Positions 35,500-45,431 of a DNA stretch of 64,000 nucleotides are shown one piece after another (the stretch's first letter is position 1; every line of letters starts with the position of its first letter). A program made the translations under genes and the position numbers. The notes below the pieces were generated by a model that did no database searches, had not been told where the DNA came from, and worked only from the letters and a program-made list of their open reading frames with translations. This DNA is from Amylostereum areolatum (lineage: Eukaryota > Basidiomycota > Agaricomycetes > Russulales > Stereaceae): positions 437,559-501,558 of the forward strand of contig SAXG01000023.1 of assembly GCA_012932865.1 (NCBI GenBank), written 5' to 3'.

Positions 35500-37712
35500 T
35501 CAATCCAGCCGTCCCTTGGCCGGCACCTGGTACGCCACGTCCTCGTCGATGATGAGCCGCTTCAGCACGTAAAACACGCCCGCGAGCAGGCCGACGAAAA
35601 GCGCGATCGCGAGCAGCGTGTGCTCGGTCGCGAACGTCTCCAGCGCGATGAACTTCGCGTTGAGGTACTGGTCGAGGGGCCATCAGTCTCAATGGGTCAG
35701 GGCGCGAAGGGGGGGGGGACGTACCCGTGCAAACCGTTCGACGACGTTCTCCGAATGCCGCACGGGGAGCGCACCCGCGAGTGCAGCGTCCAGCGCGGGG
35801 AACAAGCTCTCGGCGGTGAGCTCGATGTGCTTGCCCTTGCGCTGAACGTCGTAGTACTTCAAATCCTGTTCCGCCGCCACAAAATGAGCCCTTCGCCACG
35901 AGCCTCGAGGGGGAAAGGGAACGAACCTGATGGTCCGCGATGACCACCCGCCCCGCGCCCTTGATCCCGTACATGCTCTTCAGCCACTTCGCCCACCGTC
36001 CCTGGTCCATCCACGCAAACACGACCGGCCGCGCCGCGCTCCGCTCCGCGCGCCGCCACGCCATCGCGAGCTTCTGCAGCTCGGCGACGAGGGACTCGTG
36101 CTCGGCGCCGACCGCGGGCGCGGCGAGCAGCACGACGAGCGGCTTCGCGGGCGCCCTCATGATCTCCTGGAACGTGCCGTCGCCGAGCTCGGCGAACGTC
36201 GGGAGCTTGTTGAGCACCAGCCAGCGCGCGAGCTCGGGGGTGGTGGGGGGCGGGGAGAGGCGCAGGGCGACGGTCGGGGCGGTCCCGTCGTGGTCCTTGA
36301 GCGCGAGGAGGACGGGCGCGGTCGAGGCCGGTAAGGAGAAGTGGGCGAGGAACTGCGGAGAGGAGGAGGTGTAGATGGGGGGCGAGCCGAGGAGGGGGCG
36401 GGCGGCTTCGTGGAGGGCGGGCTGGGTAGGTCGGGTTAGGGTTAGGAGGGAGGAGGAGGAGGAGGAGGAGGAGGAGGAGGAGGAGGAGGAGGAGAGCAGG
36501 GTGGACGTACGAAGAGCGAGGTGTCGCCGGCAGGATGGAGGAAGAGGTAGGCCACGGGGTCGCGCGCGATAGCGGCTTCGTAGTCGTCGTAGGCAAGTTC
36601 TTGCATCGCGCTGAGGAGGGGGGCAAAGCGAACGTCAGAGCGCGCAAGGAGGGCCAGTCAAACGAAAACGCACGGTTTGATCGCGCGCTCCGCCCAGGCC
36701 TTGAGCGGGTCCAGCTTGCGATTCCCGGTGTATTCGGCCTTGTCGCCGTGGTCGGGCGGGTAGAAGAAGAGCATGGGGAAGCCGGAGACGCCTTCGCGCG
36801 TGCAGAGCGCCTTGTGCGCGTCGCAGTCGACCTCGGCCAGCGTGAGCTTGTGCTGCATCTGCGCCGCGAGCTGGGTCCAGATCGGGGCGAGCTTTTTGCA
36901 GTGGCCGCACCTGTGAGAGGGGTTATTGTGTGGAAAACGCGGGGAGAGGGCAGGGGGAGGGACGGACCACGGCGCGTAGAATTTGACGAACACGTCCCCG
37001 GCGCCGACGACCGCCTTGAAGTTCTGCGGTGTGAGGACGATGACCTTGCCGTCGGGGTTCACGTCCGCCTTCGGGGGCGCGGATTCCACTTTCGGGGGTG
37101 CAGAGTCGACCTTCGGGGGCGCGGGCAGAGGATCAGAGGGCGCTGCGTCCTTGCGGACAAGCACAACGGACGAATGGTCCGCGATGAACGTCGTGAGCCG
37201 CTCACGCGTGCGCACGCCGCTGAACTTGCTCAACAGCTCGCCGTCTTTGTAGAGGTTCATTTGGGGATAGCCGTTCACGCCGTGGGCGGTGCATAAGTCT
37301 GCGTCGACCAGGAATATCAGTTCAAGTTCAAGGCCGAAGGAGGGGCAGAGAAAAGAGGGGAGACGCACCGCCGTTGACGGAGCAGTCTATTTGGGCGAGG
37401 TGCACGTCCGATCCGGCGTAGTCCTCCACGAGTTCGTCCCACAGCGGCATGAAATCCTGACAATGATGACACCATGGCGAGAAGTGTTCGATGAACCTAC
37501 CCTCCGTCCCCGGTTGGTTAGCCATCAGAATGGGAGGATAACGTGGGCAGGACGCACCAGTATCCGCTGGCGACGGTCGGGGCAAAGTCCTCCGGGGTGA
37601 GGACGAGCTTCTGGGCGGCGCTGACGGGGAGGGCGACGCTGGCGAGGGTGAGAGAGGCGATGAGCAGCGAGCAAGGCAGGCGTGCCATCTTGGAGAGGTG
37701 AGGCAGCCACAT
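35500..37712 (-). CDS. Membrane-anchored protein disulfide isomerase, two thioredoxin domains
   Basis: This is an ER thiol oxidoreductase of PDI type. The ATG at 37,712 gives MWLPHLSKMARLPCSLLIAS, a signal peptide ending near VSAAQK. Thioredoxin domain 1 has FSPWCHHCQDF (CHHC active site) and DVHLAQIDCSVNG. Domain 2 has FYAPWCGHCKKLAP (CGHC) and LAEVDCDAHKALC. Redox-inactive thioredoxin-like regions follow (ELARWLVLNKLPTF; IKGAGRVVIADHQ). A membrane helix, LLAIALFVGLLAGVFYVL, lies close to the C-terminus, which ends AYQVPAKGRLD. There is no KDEL-type signal; the anchor replaces it, as in TMX-like PDIs. Many short introns are present, one with a GGA microsatellite. The gene is intact and is the parent of the pseudogene at 60 kb. 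Its start lies 111 bp from that of CGI121. Confidence 0.88.
36445..36494. repeat. (GGA)n microsatellite in a PDI intron
   Basis: About fourteen GGA units lie in an intron of the PDI gene. On - it reads as a pyrimidine tract (TCC)n. Confidence 0.85.
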
Positions 37713-37823
37713 GGTGGCGGGAGACGGGCCTGCGTCGAAGAGATGGGTGAAGTGTCGATGTCGATGAGCGGGAACCAAATCTTGGACTGACGAGTCCGGG
37801 CGGCCAGCCGTGGGAAAAGGCGC
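37713..37823. promoter_or_regulatory. Compact bidirectional promoter, PDI / CGI121
   Basis: Only 111 bp separate the start codons of the divergent PDI (-) and CGI121 (+) genes, so both core promoters and leaders must share it. No TATA box is apparent. Confidence 0.6.
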
Positions 37824-38630
37824 ATGATGGAGACGTTGACCTACGACCACTTCCCCGCCTCCCTTTCGACGGCGCACGTCGCGCTGTTCGTCGGCGTGTC
37901 CAATGCGAAGGCGCTCAGAGCAAGGATCGTGGCTGCCGCGACGAGGGAAGGGCCCGAAGGCGACGCGGAAAGGGAGGCGGTCAACTTTGCGTTCGTGGAC
38001 GCGCGACTGGTGCGCTTTCGTCGATCTTTTCCCGACGCTTCCAAGGACTGAACGACGCGGCGGTGGTTTCGCTTTTCGTGCTCGCGTAGGTAACGAGCGT
38101 GCTGCATTTGCGGACGGCGATCCAGCAGGCGATCCTTGCCGAGACGCAGGGCGCGCTCCGGACGCGGACGGTCCACTCAGAGGTGCTCTGGGCGCTGAAC
38201 CCGAGCAACAATGTACGTGCATCTCCTGCCCCCTCTCATCATACCATCATGAATAACGGGGTACGGGCACAGATCACGGAGGCGATCAGACGGTACGGCG
38301 TCTCGGACGGGAGCACCGCATTGTTCGTCGTGCGCGTCGCCCCGCCCGGGGTGGACGACATCGAGGCGCGGATGCGAGCCGTCGTCAGCGGGACGCTTTC
38401 CGGCGTGGATGCGCTGAAGCGGTCTGACGGACTGGGCCGCGGTGAAGAAGGTGGGTTTGGGTGGGATCGCTTCCGGCGTCGACCTCGCTGATCGTGTGCT
38501 GGATGCATAGTACCACAAGCTGAACGGGGAACCTGCGATCGCGAGCGCGGGGAAGGACGGGGAGCGCGAGCGGGCGGTCGTGGACAACATCGTTGTGAGT
38601 TCGGTTGCAATGAAAAGCGTGATGGCGTAG
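37824..38630 (+). CDS. CGI121: KEOPS complex subunit Cgi121 (TPRKB/PRPK-binding family)
   Basis: Cgi121 is the small KEOPS subunit that binds the Bud32 kinase and tRNA, in making t6A on tRNA. The ATG at 37,824 starts METLTYDHFP after a doubled Met. Exon 1 ends FVDARL; exon 2 (38,090-38,212) reads VTSVLHLRTAIQQAIL and TVHSEVLWALNPSNN; exon 3 (from 38,273) reads ITEAIRRYGVSDGSTALFVV. The fourth part after a short intron gives YHKLNGEPAI and ends SSVAMKSVMA. The family block TVHSEV..LNPSNNI.EA.RR.G is complete. One extra base near 38,423 breaks exon 3: without it the protein continues LTDWAAVKK into the last exon, as the family requires. Because Cgi121 is a conserved core subunit I suspect a sequence error. 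Confidence 0.85.
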
Positions 38631-39180
38631 GAGTCTTCGATCGTGGTGCGCGGCCACCGCGAGTCTGACCCTTGACGAAGGAGAGGTAGGACCGCGCCAA
38701 CGCGGGACTCGATCGTCTGTGTGGGGAGCCGTGAACGAGATTGGGTGAGTTGCCATTGGGCTTAAGTACCGCAGTATGCGATTGAACGTCTGAGCTGTTT
38801 CGCCTTTCTCTTCATGTGAAATCTGACTTGTGGACGCATATAATGATCTCAGTCCTGTGCCACGTCGTCGACCTCGACTCCTCGAGAGTGTCAGAGTCTA
38901 GAGAGTAGCAGGAAGTTTGAGAGTTGACTTGGACCGAGACACATGAACTGGCCAGTCACGTGCGGGTCAAGGAATCTATACCACCCCTTTCGGCTCATCA
39001 CGCTCAACGACCGACATCCGACCAGAATCCCCCCGGCAGCTCGATCGTCCATGCCAGCTTTACGTCGCCATGTCCGGCGGTCCATTTCCCGACTTGTAAC
39101 ATGGCCACGCGCGGTACTTCAAATGTAGGCTTCTGACCATATGTGTTCAGGCTGTACGCCTCGAGGACTTTGGCTAAGAT
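38631..39180. other. Region between CGI121 and the APH-like gene
   Basis: No separate gene is recognised. The 5' exon of the APH-like gene may begin here; frames at 39,141 and 39,179 are candidates but have no homology I can name. Confidence 0.35.
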
Positions 39181-40234
39181 GTGCTCTGTACAGAATCGGC
39201 GCATTCGGGCTTCCCTGGGCATTTTACACGGCGATCGTCTTCGCCTTTGATACCCTCGCCTGCCTGGAGGACTGGGGTCATTCCCTCGCGCGGTCTCCCG
39301 GGCCCAAACACACTGCAGGCCACTTCATCTCCAGGTCTCAATCTCACGCTGATCTTCTTGCCGCCGGTGTCCGACATCGACCATCTTTCAGATGCCGAAG
39401 TCCTGTCCCTCCGCGAGCATACGCTGGATTTCGCTCCTTCGCCCACCCCCTTCGGTGCATACAATATCCATCGCATCACCGAGAATACCGTCGTAAAGGG
39501 GTCGCAAGACCCAGAGGAAAATATCGACTACCCGTCCGAAGCGTTGACGCTCCAGCTCATCGCAGAGCAGACCAACATCCCCGTTCCTCGTGTTCGAAGG
39601 ATACTGAAGAGCAGATACAAAGCTCACACCGCCATGGAGTACATCCCCGGCCGCCAGCTCTCCTCCGTGTGGCCGACGCTCTCCTTCTTCCAGCGCGTTC
39701 GCGTCGCCTTCAGACTACGATCCTACGCCCGTCAGTTGCGCGCCATCCGCCACCCCCGGTCCTCCGTCCCAGGCCCCGTCGGCCAGGAAAACGACCCGGC
39801 AAGGGTCTGCCAGTCTCCACCTTTCGGCCAGGTCACCGAAACAAGGGGACCCTTCGCGGCATACTCGGACCTCTCTGTGTTCTTCAACCGACCGTCTCGC
39901 TCGCACTCTCAGATCGAAGCACGCCAAACCGGGAATGAAGTTCGACCCATTTGATGACTCGCAGCCGCTCGTGCTGACGCACCACGATCTCAACCCACGC
40001 AACGTGCTCATCGGCGACGACGGTCGTCTGTGGCTTGTCGACTGGGCATGGTCTGGGTTTTATCCTCCGTGGTGGGAGTTTGTGGCGATGCGGCGGCAGG
40101 CTGAAAACGAGGAGCTCGTCATGAAGAAGAAAGAGCCGTTCTGGGACGCCATCATCCCTTTGGTCTGTGGGCCATATTTTGAGCAAGAGAGCTGGCTCGA
40201 CTACGGAGCTGCCTGTGCACTTGATTGGCTGTAA
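39181..40234 (+). CDS. Aminoglycoside phosphotransferase/choline kinase-like protein
   Basis: This is a protein-kinase-fold phosphotransferase of the APH family, common in many copies in basidiomycetes, with unknown substrate. The N-lobe reads FGAYNIHRITENTVVKG and IAEQTNIPVPRVRRIL, then AMEYIPGRQLSSVWPTL. The catalytic loop is LTHHDLNPRNVLI and the metal-binding segment LVDWAWSGFYPPWWEF. The stop is at 40,232-40,234. One extra base near 39,887 shifts the frame between DLSVFFN and DRLARTLRSKHAKPG, separating the two halves. The true start is unclear, since the first 150 bp may be leader or a small exon; the given start is only the upstream limit of the open frame. Its 3' third is the source of a copied fragment at 59.7 kb. 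Confidence 0.75.
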
Positions 40235-40613
40235 AATGGTGTATAACGCATTGTCACTCTCAAATTATAAGTTACATGCATTCCATTCACATGTACCGAG
40301 GATGGTGCGATAAGTCACCAACAACAGGCTGCGACCGCGTTGTGACCGTAGTCGAAAGGTAGACACGGTGACATGACAGCCCGCACTAGCTGGTATCATG
40401 CACTATAGACCAGAATGAGTAATGTGCAAGCACTATCAGACAACACTGTTTGAACACTGAATCAGTCGTTCAGAGGCCTTGACGCATGAAAACGCCAAGC
40501 TGCGGGTACTGATGGGGTTCCTATTCCTCCATCTTATAAGCTTCTCATGGATTCAGTGAAGTACCCCACAATTCGGTACGTATACACGCCTCAAATCCAA
40601 CCGACGTCCAACC
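40235..40613. other. Convergent spacer APH-like / MRS6
   Basis: Two 3' ends meet. No gene or repeat is seen. Confidence 0.4.
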
Positions 40614-42558
40614 TCACCACTCTTCGCCCACGTCCTCGGGCTCCCCTTCCAACGGCGGCCAGAACTTGAGCTCAGCGAACACATCGCCGCCGCTCCCCGA
40701 ATGCGCTTCGCCCTCCTCCATGTCGACATTCAGTTCAGGACGCAAGGCCTTGAGGCTCTCGACAGCACGGAAGAAGAGGGCTTCGGCGGACGCGCTCGCG
40801 GCGTCGGCTGTTGCACTCAAACCTGGCACAGGAGGCGGAGTAACAAGCAGAGTGGGGTTGGGAGAAGGTGCGGGAGTCGAGGAAGGGGTGCTTGGAGGGT
40901 GTTGAATGTAGAAGAGGGTAAAGAGGGGTTCAGGTGGTGAGCGGCCGGGAGCGGGCTCGTGGTGAGGTTCTGACGGAGCGGGAGAGGAGAGGAGCGAGAG
41001 GAGCGCATTCAGGTAAGGCTTGAGCAGGGACTCGGGTGTCACGTCGGTGGGGTCTGTAAAAGGCAGGGACAGGTAAACAATGTCTGCAGAAAGAGATGCA
41101 GGTTAGTAGAGGACGCGGAAAAGCAGTTGCTTTTATTCACATTTCCCTTTCGGCGCGGACATACTGGCTTGACCAGTAACGAAAGCATGGGCTGCAGCAG
41201 TAGACGAGCCTCCTTCCACTGATGATGGCGGGAAAACGACCACGGCTGTGTCTACCTCGGAAGGTCCTCCCCCCACAGAAGAGGCAGGGTTCATATCGTC
41301 ATTTGTCGCACTCTGTTCATCTGCAGAAGTTGCCTCATGTGACGACGACGGGGCAGCAAATGGTATGGGCCTGTTGAGGATGATGATACCACGGGCGATG
41401 GGATGTGTTGGCGGCACCGATTCTTGCGGAAGGCGAAACGCCAGAGATTGGAGGTCTTCGGGCAGCTGGTCGGAGGCAGAGATGACAAGATCGGCGGTGA
41501 GAGGCTCTGGAAAGTCGTCTAGCTGGATAATGTACTTGAGGTTATTTGAAGAGGCAGATGAAGGGAGCTCAGACGAATTGTCCATGGAGGCTGAAGATTG
41601 GGCTGACGGGTCCGAGGGAGGGGTGATAGATCTGAGGGTCCGGTCGAGGATGTACACGCCGCCCGCGACTGCAGAGACGCGACAAAACCCTTGCGCGATC
41701 TCGCCTAGTCCTCCATAATGTCCTACAAGAAAGGGAGAGGATCCGTATCGGCCAGATGAACGCAAATGGCTGCGTAGGCGGATCAGGGCGGGGAGGGTAG
41801 TGTCTGCACGGTGGTATGGGCCGACGAAAACTGTAACGGAAGAGTAAACGCACCTTCTGGCGACACGCAAAAGGCTAGCGCATATGCAATCGCGTCCGCC
41901 GTGTTGTCTCCCAGCGAAAAGGAAGATTTGAGCCAGCCGAGGAAGGGGGCGGACTCATGGCCTTGCAGCTCTTTCGTGTCCTCAAAGTCGCCGGACGCAA
42001 ATATTAGAAAACGCATCAGTCTTCGCTTGTCCAAAAGACTCATGTCTTTCGACTTGAACACGTCCTCCTTGCTCCCCGGTACGTTCTGCAAACCGCGCGT
42101 CTGATCGTAGATGCCGACGCGTTCGAGGAGTCGGTATCCGCCGTAGCGCGCAACGCCGGAGGCAACGAGGGAAGCGATGAAAGGGCCAACGGAGGGGATG
42201 AGGGACGGGGAGAGTGAGATGGAGTAGTGTCGTGCGTGGTCGGGTACGTTGGGTGATCGCGAGATAGAGGTGAATCGGGAGCGTTGAGCGGAAAGGTACG
42301 GGGAGGAGGAGGAAGACGGATCCGATCGTGCGTCGGCCCATTGTGCGAGTTCGTCGGCGGAGAGACTGGCCTCGTCGCCGCCGTAGTAGGCGTTGAGGTC
42401 GAGGTGGGCGACTTTGAAGCCGGCCTTGGACAGCGCGCTGAGGTGCGGCAGCGGTGAGGGGACATGCCAGACGGTGATCAGCGCACTCACGCGGCGGTCA
42501 TCGACTCGGTCAGACCTGTGCCCAGTACCACAACGTCGAAATTTCCGTCTGCGTCCAT
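40614..42558 (-). CDS. MRS6: Rab escort protein (Mrs6/REP, GDI superfamily)
   Basis: REP presents new Rab GTPases to geranylgeranyl transferase II and delivers them to membranes. The ATG at 42,558 gives MDADGNFDVVVLGTGLTESM, the nucleotide-binding-like start of the GDI/REP superfamily, spliced to KVAHLDLNAYYGGDEASL. Further motifs are RRLMRFLIFASG, SFSLGDNTADAIAYALAFC and FLVGHYGGLGEIAQGFCRVS, then GGVYILDRTL. Long Ser/Pro-rich inserts between conserved blocks (PSSSHEATSA, PAPSEPHH) and an acidic C-terminus (GEPEDVGEEW) favour REP over the shorter, more uniform Rab GDI. An intron at about 41,862-41,812 joins CVSPE to DTTLPALIRL. No frame break is seen. It is divergent from the NSR1-like gene. 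Confidence 0.85.
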
Positions 42559-42756
42559 CGTGCCCGTCGTCGTCTAAGGCCTGTGCTCGTCGTCCACGAT
42601 ATCCTTGAGGTTTCGAAGGCATCGGGGAAGTTAAACGCACGTGGGAATATTACGTAATTCGAGGTCCGGGCGCGGTTCTCGAAATTTTGGGAGAAAAGTT
42701 CGCTGCTCTTGCCATCTCCTCTCCCACCCCCTTTTCCTCCCATCCTCTATTCAACA
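42559..42756. promoter_or_regulatory. Bidirectional promoter, MRS6 / NSR1-like
   Basis: 198 bp separate the divergent start codons. A C/T-rich tract (about 42,720-42,745) lies just before the NSR1-like start, as is frequent before highly expressed fungal genes. No clear TATA box is seen. Confidence 0.5.
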
Positions 42757-44724
42757 ATGGCCAAAGTCGACAAGAAATCCGCCAAGACCTCTAGCAAGGT
42801 CGACAAGAAGGAAAAGGGCAAGACCGAAAAGAAGGTTGTTGAGAAAAAGCCTGCAAAGTCCCCTGCGAAGCCCGCGTCTTCTGCAGACATCCTGGCCAAG
42901 GTACACCCGTCGTTTTTTTACTGTCTGCCGAAGCATTAATCTCATTATCATAGGCGAAGGGCAAGAAGAAGGATGACAGTGACTCGGACTCGTCGTCCGA
43001 GGAAGAGGTGGTGAAGAAACCCGCTGCTCCTGTCGCGCAAAACGGCAAGGCAGCCAACGGCAAGAAGGTACGCCTACCCTCCGTCTTTCTCTACTTTGCC
43101 CCTGATCAAAATTTCTTTTAGTCCAAAAAGGCTCTCCCTCCTCCAAAGGAGAGCTCCTCCGACTCCTCCTCCGACTCTGAGGATGAGAAGCCCAAGGCTG
43201 CTCAAGTCAAGGCCGCTCCCACCAAGGCCGCTGCCGACTCTGACTCAAGCGACTCCGATTCGGACGACGAGCCACCCAAAAAAGCCGCGCCTGCACCTGC
43301 CAAGAAGGCCACCGCCGCCAAACCCACACCAGCGAAAGCCGCCGCCAAAGCAACACCCTCAAAAGCAAAGGCGCCCTCGTCCTCCGACACATCCGACTCA
43401 TCAGAAGACGATGCACCCGCTCCCAAGGCCGCCGCGAAGGCTTCGCCTTCAAAAGTTGCCGCCAAGGAGCCGTCCAGCGACGATAGCTCGGACGATTCTT
43501 CGGATGACGACAAGCCCGCTCCCAAGGCTGCCGCGAAGGTGGCACCCGCGAAGGCTGCCTCATCCAGCGACGATTCTGACTCTGACTCCGACTCCGACTC
43601 GAACGACAAGAAGAAGCCTGCCGCTAAGGCTGCCGCGGCGAAGAAAGCCTCAAGCGATTCTGACTCTGACTCTGACTCTGACGAGGAGGATGAGGATGTT
43701 CAGATGGAGGAGGCCGCCCCGAAAGCTGCAAATGGTATGCGTCTTCTATATTCTCTCCGTGATGCCTTACTCACTTATCTGCAGGCAAGCGCAAGGCCGA
43801 AGCCGATGCGCCCCCACCCAAAAAGGTCAAGCTCGCCAACGGCGAGGCCGCTGCGGCCGGCGACTCCTCCGAAGAGACCAAGACCGTCTTCGTCGGCCGT
43901 CTCTCCTGGAACGTCGACAACGACTGGCTCGCGTCCGAGTTCGCCGAATGCGGCGAAGTCGTGTCCGCGCGTGTCCAGATGGACCGCAACACGGGCAAGT
44001 CGCGTGGGTTCGGCTACGTCGAGTTCGCCTCGGCCGCGTCGGTCACCGCCGCACTTGCGCTCACCGGGAAGGAGATCGACGGACGCGAGATCAACGTCGA
44101 CAAGTCGCAGCCGGCCAACGGTGACCGCACCAAGGCGCGGGCGAAGGCATTCGGCGACGCCCCCTCAGAGCCCTCGCCGACGCTCTTCGTGGGAAACCTC
44201 AGCTTCAACGCCTCGGAGGACTCCCTCTGGGGCGCCTTCGCGGACTTCGGCGACGTCAAGAGCGTCCGCCTGATCACCGACCGCGAGACGGGCAAGCCGA
44301 GAGGTATCGCCTACGTCGAGTTCAGCGACGTTGACTCGGCGAAGAAGGCGTTTGAGGGGTTGAGCGGGCAGGAGATCGACGGGCGGGCCATCCGGCTGGA
44401 TTACTCTCAGCCGAGAGATAACAGCGGTGGAGGAGGCCGTGGTGGTGGATTCGGCGGCGGACGTGGTGGTGGCCGTGGCGGAGGACGCGGTGGCTTCGAC
44501 GGTGGACGGGTATGTATCCGGCCCTTCTTCAGCGACGTTCAAAGGCTAATGTTTCCTGATAGGGTGGTCGCGGTGGTGGTCGTGGCGGTTTCCGTGGTGG
44601 TGACCGTGGTGGTGATCGCGGTGGTCGCGGTTTCCGTGGGGGCGGACGCGGTGGTCGCGGCGGTGGCGGCGCGCGCACTGGAGGTATCACTGAGTTCCAA
44701 GGCCAGAAGATCTCCTTCGATTAG
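42757..44724 (+). CDS. NSR1: Nucleolin-like pre-rRNA processing protein (Nsr1/Gar2 type)
   Basis: This is a nucleolar RNA-binding protein for ribosome biogenesis. Five exons are read (42,757-42,900; 42,954-43,067; 43,122-43,734; 43,785-44,509; 44,563-44,724), giving 585 residues. The N-terminal third is Lys/Ala-rich with repeated acidic Ser clusters (SDSDSDSDSD), typical CK2-target stretches. Two RRM domains follow, with RNP1/RNP2 motifs: KTVFVGRLSW and SRGFGYVEF in the first, TLFVGNLSF and PRGIAYVEF in the second. The C-terminus is an RGG box (RGGGRGGFRGG). The end is GGITEFQGQKISFD. This order, acidic repeats, two RRMs, RGG, is the diagnostic layout of Nsr1/Gar2. No break is seen. Confidence 0.92.
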
Positions 44725-45431
44725 GCGATGTTGTTGTACACCTGTATCCTTTCTCGCACGCCCCGTTGCCCGACCCCGCTCCAGCCACCGACAAGCTCAC
44801 TTCAGCATCAGCTTTATCTCATTCTCATTCCCATCTCCCATTGCTTGTTGTACCCCCATGTGTCCGTCTGTCTTTCTTGCCTACATCGGTCGAGCGTACG
44901 CCCATCCATTTGCTCGTTCGTAAAATAATATATATGGATATGCGACGCCCCGTGAACATCGAACGTACATGAGATAGGTACACACCGGCATGCGAGTTGG
45001 AACGGGGGCGTTGTAGGTGCGATTGCGAGTTGGTTGCGACGAGACAGTAAGGAAACAGGAGAGCGAGAATGGGGAGGAGTCGAGGACGTTAATTAACGGT
45101 AGGAGTTCATGTGTGCAGCGGGACAGGGTTGGTACGGTATGGTACGGAGGTGGTGGTATAAGTAGGTGATACGAGACAGGACAGTGGAGCGAATAGATAG
45201 GGCATTGAGAGAGACACACAGGCAGATAATGCATAAAGAAGAGAAAAATTATGTTAACGCCAGACTTGGGCAACCACGCGTGCACGCAGGGGGAAGAGGA
45301 AAGACGAACAGTCATCGAGCTCGAGCGAGGCCGCCTGCCACCAGCACTCACCGACGGCGGCGGCGACGGCGGCCACTCACCGGCAGCAGCACTTTCATCC
45401 ACCTCATCCACCTCCGCACCCTGCTCACGAG
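44725..45431. other. Convergent region NSR1-like / RIC8
   Basis: This holds the 3' sides of two genes. No gene is recognised; the RIC8 frame stays open downstream in one frame but the conserved C-terminus ends at 45,432. Confidence 0.4.

Noticed and set aside
36433..36446. Internal telomere-like TTAGGGTTAGG
   Set aside because: Only about two units beside a GGA microsatellite inside an intron; too short to mean a telomere relic.
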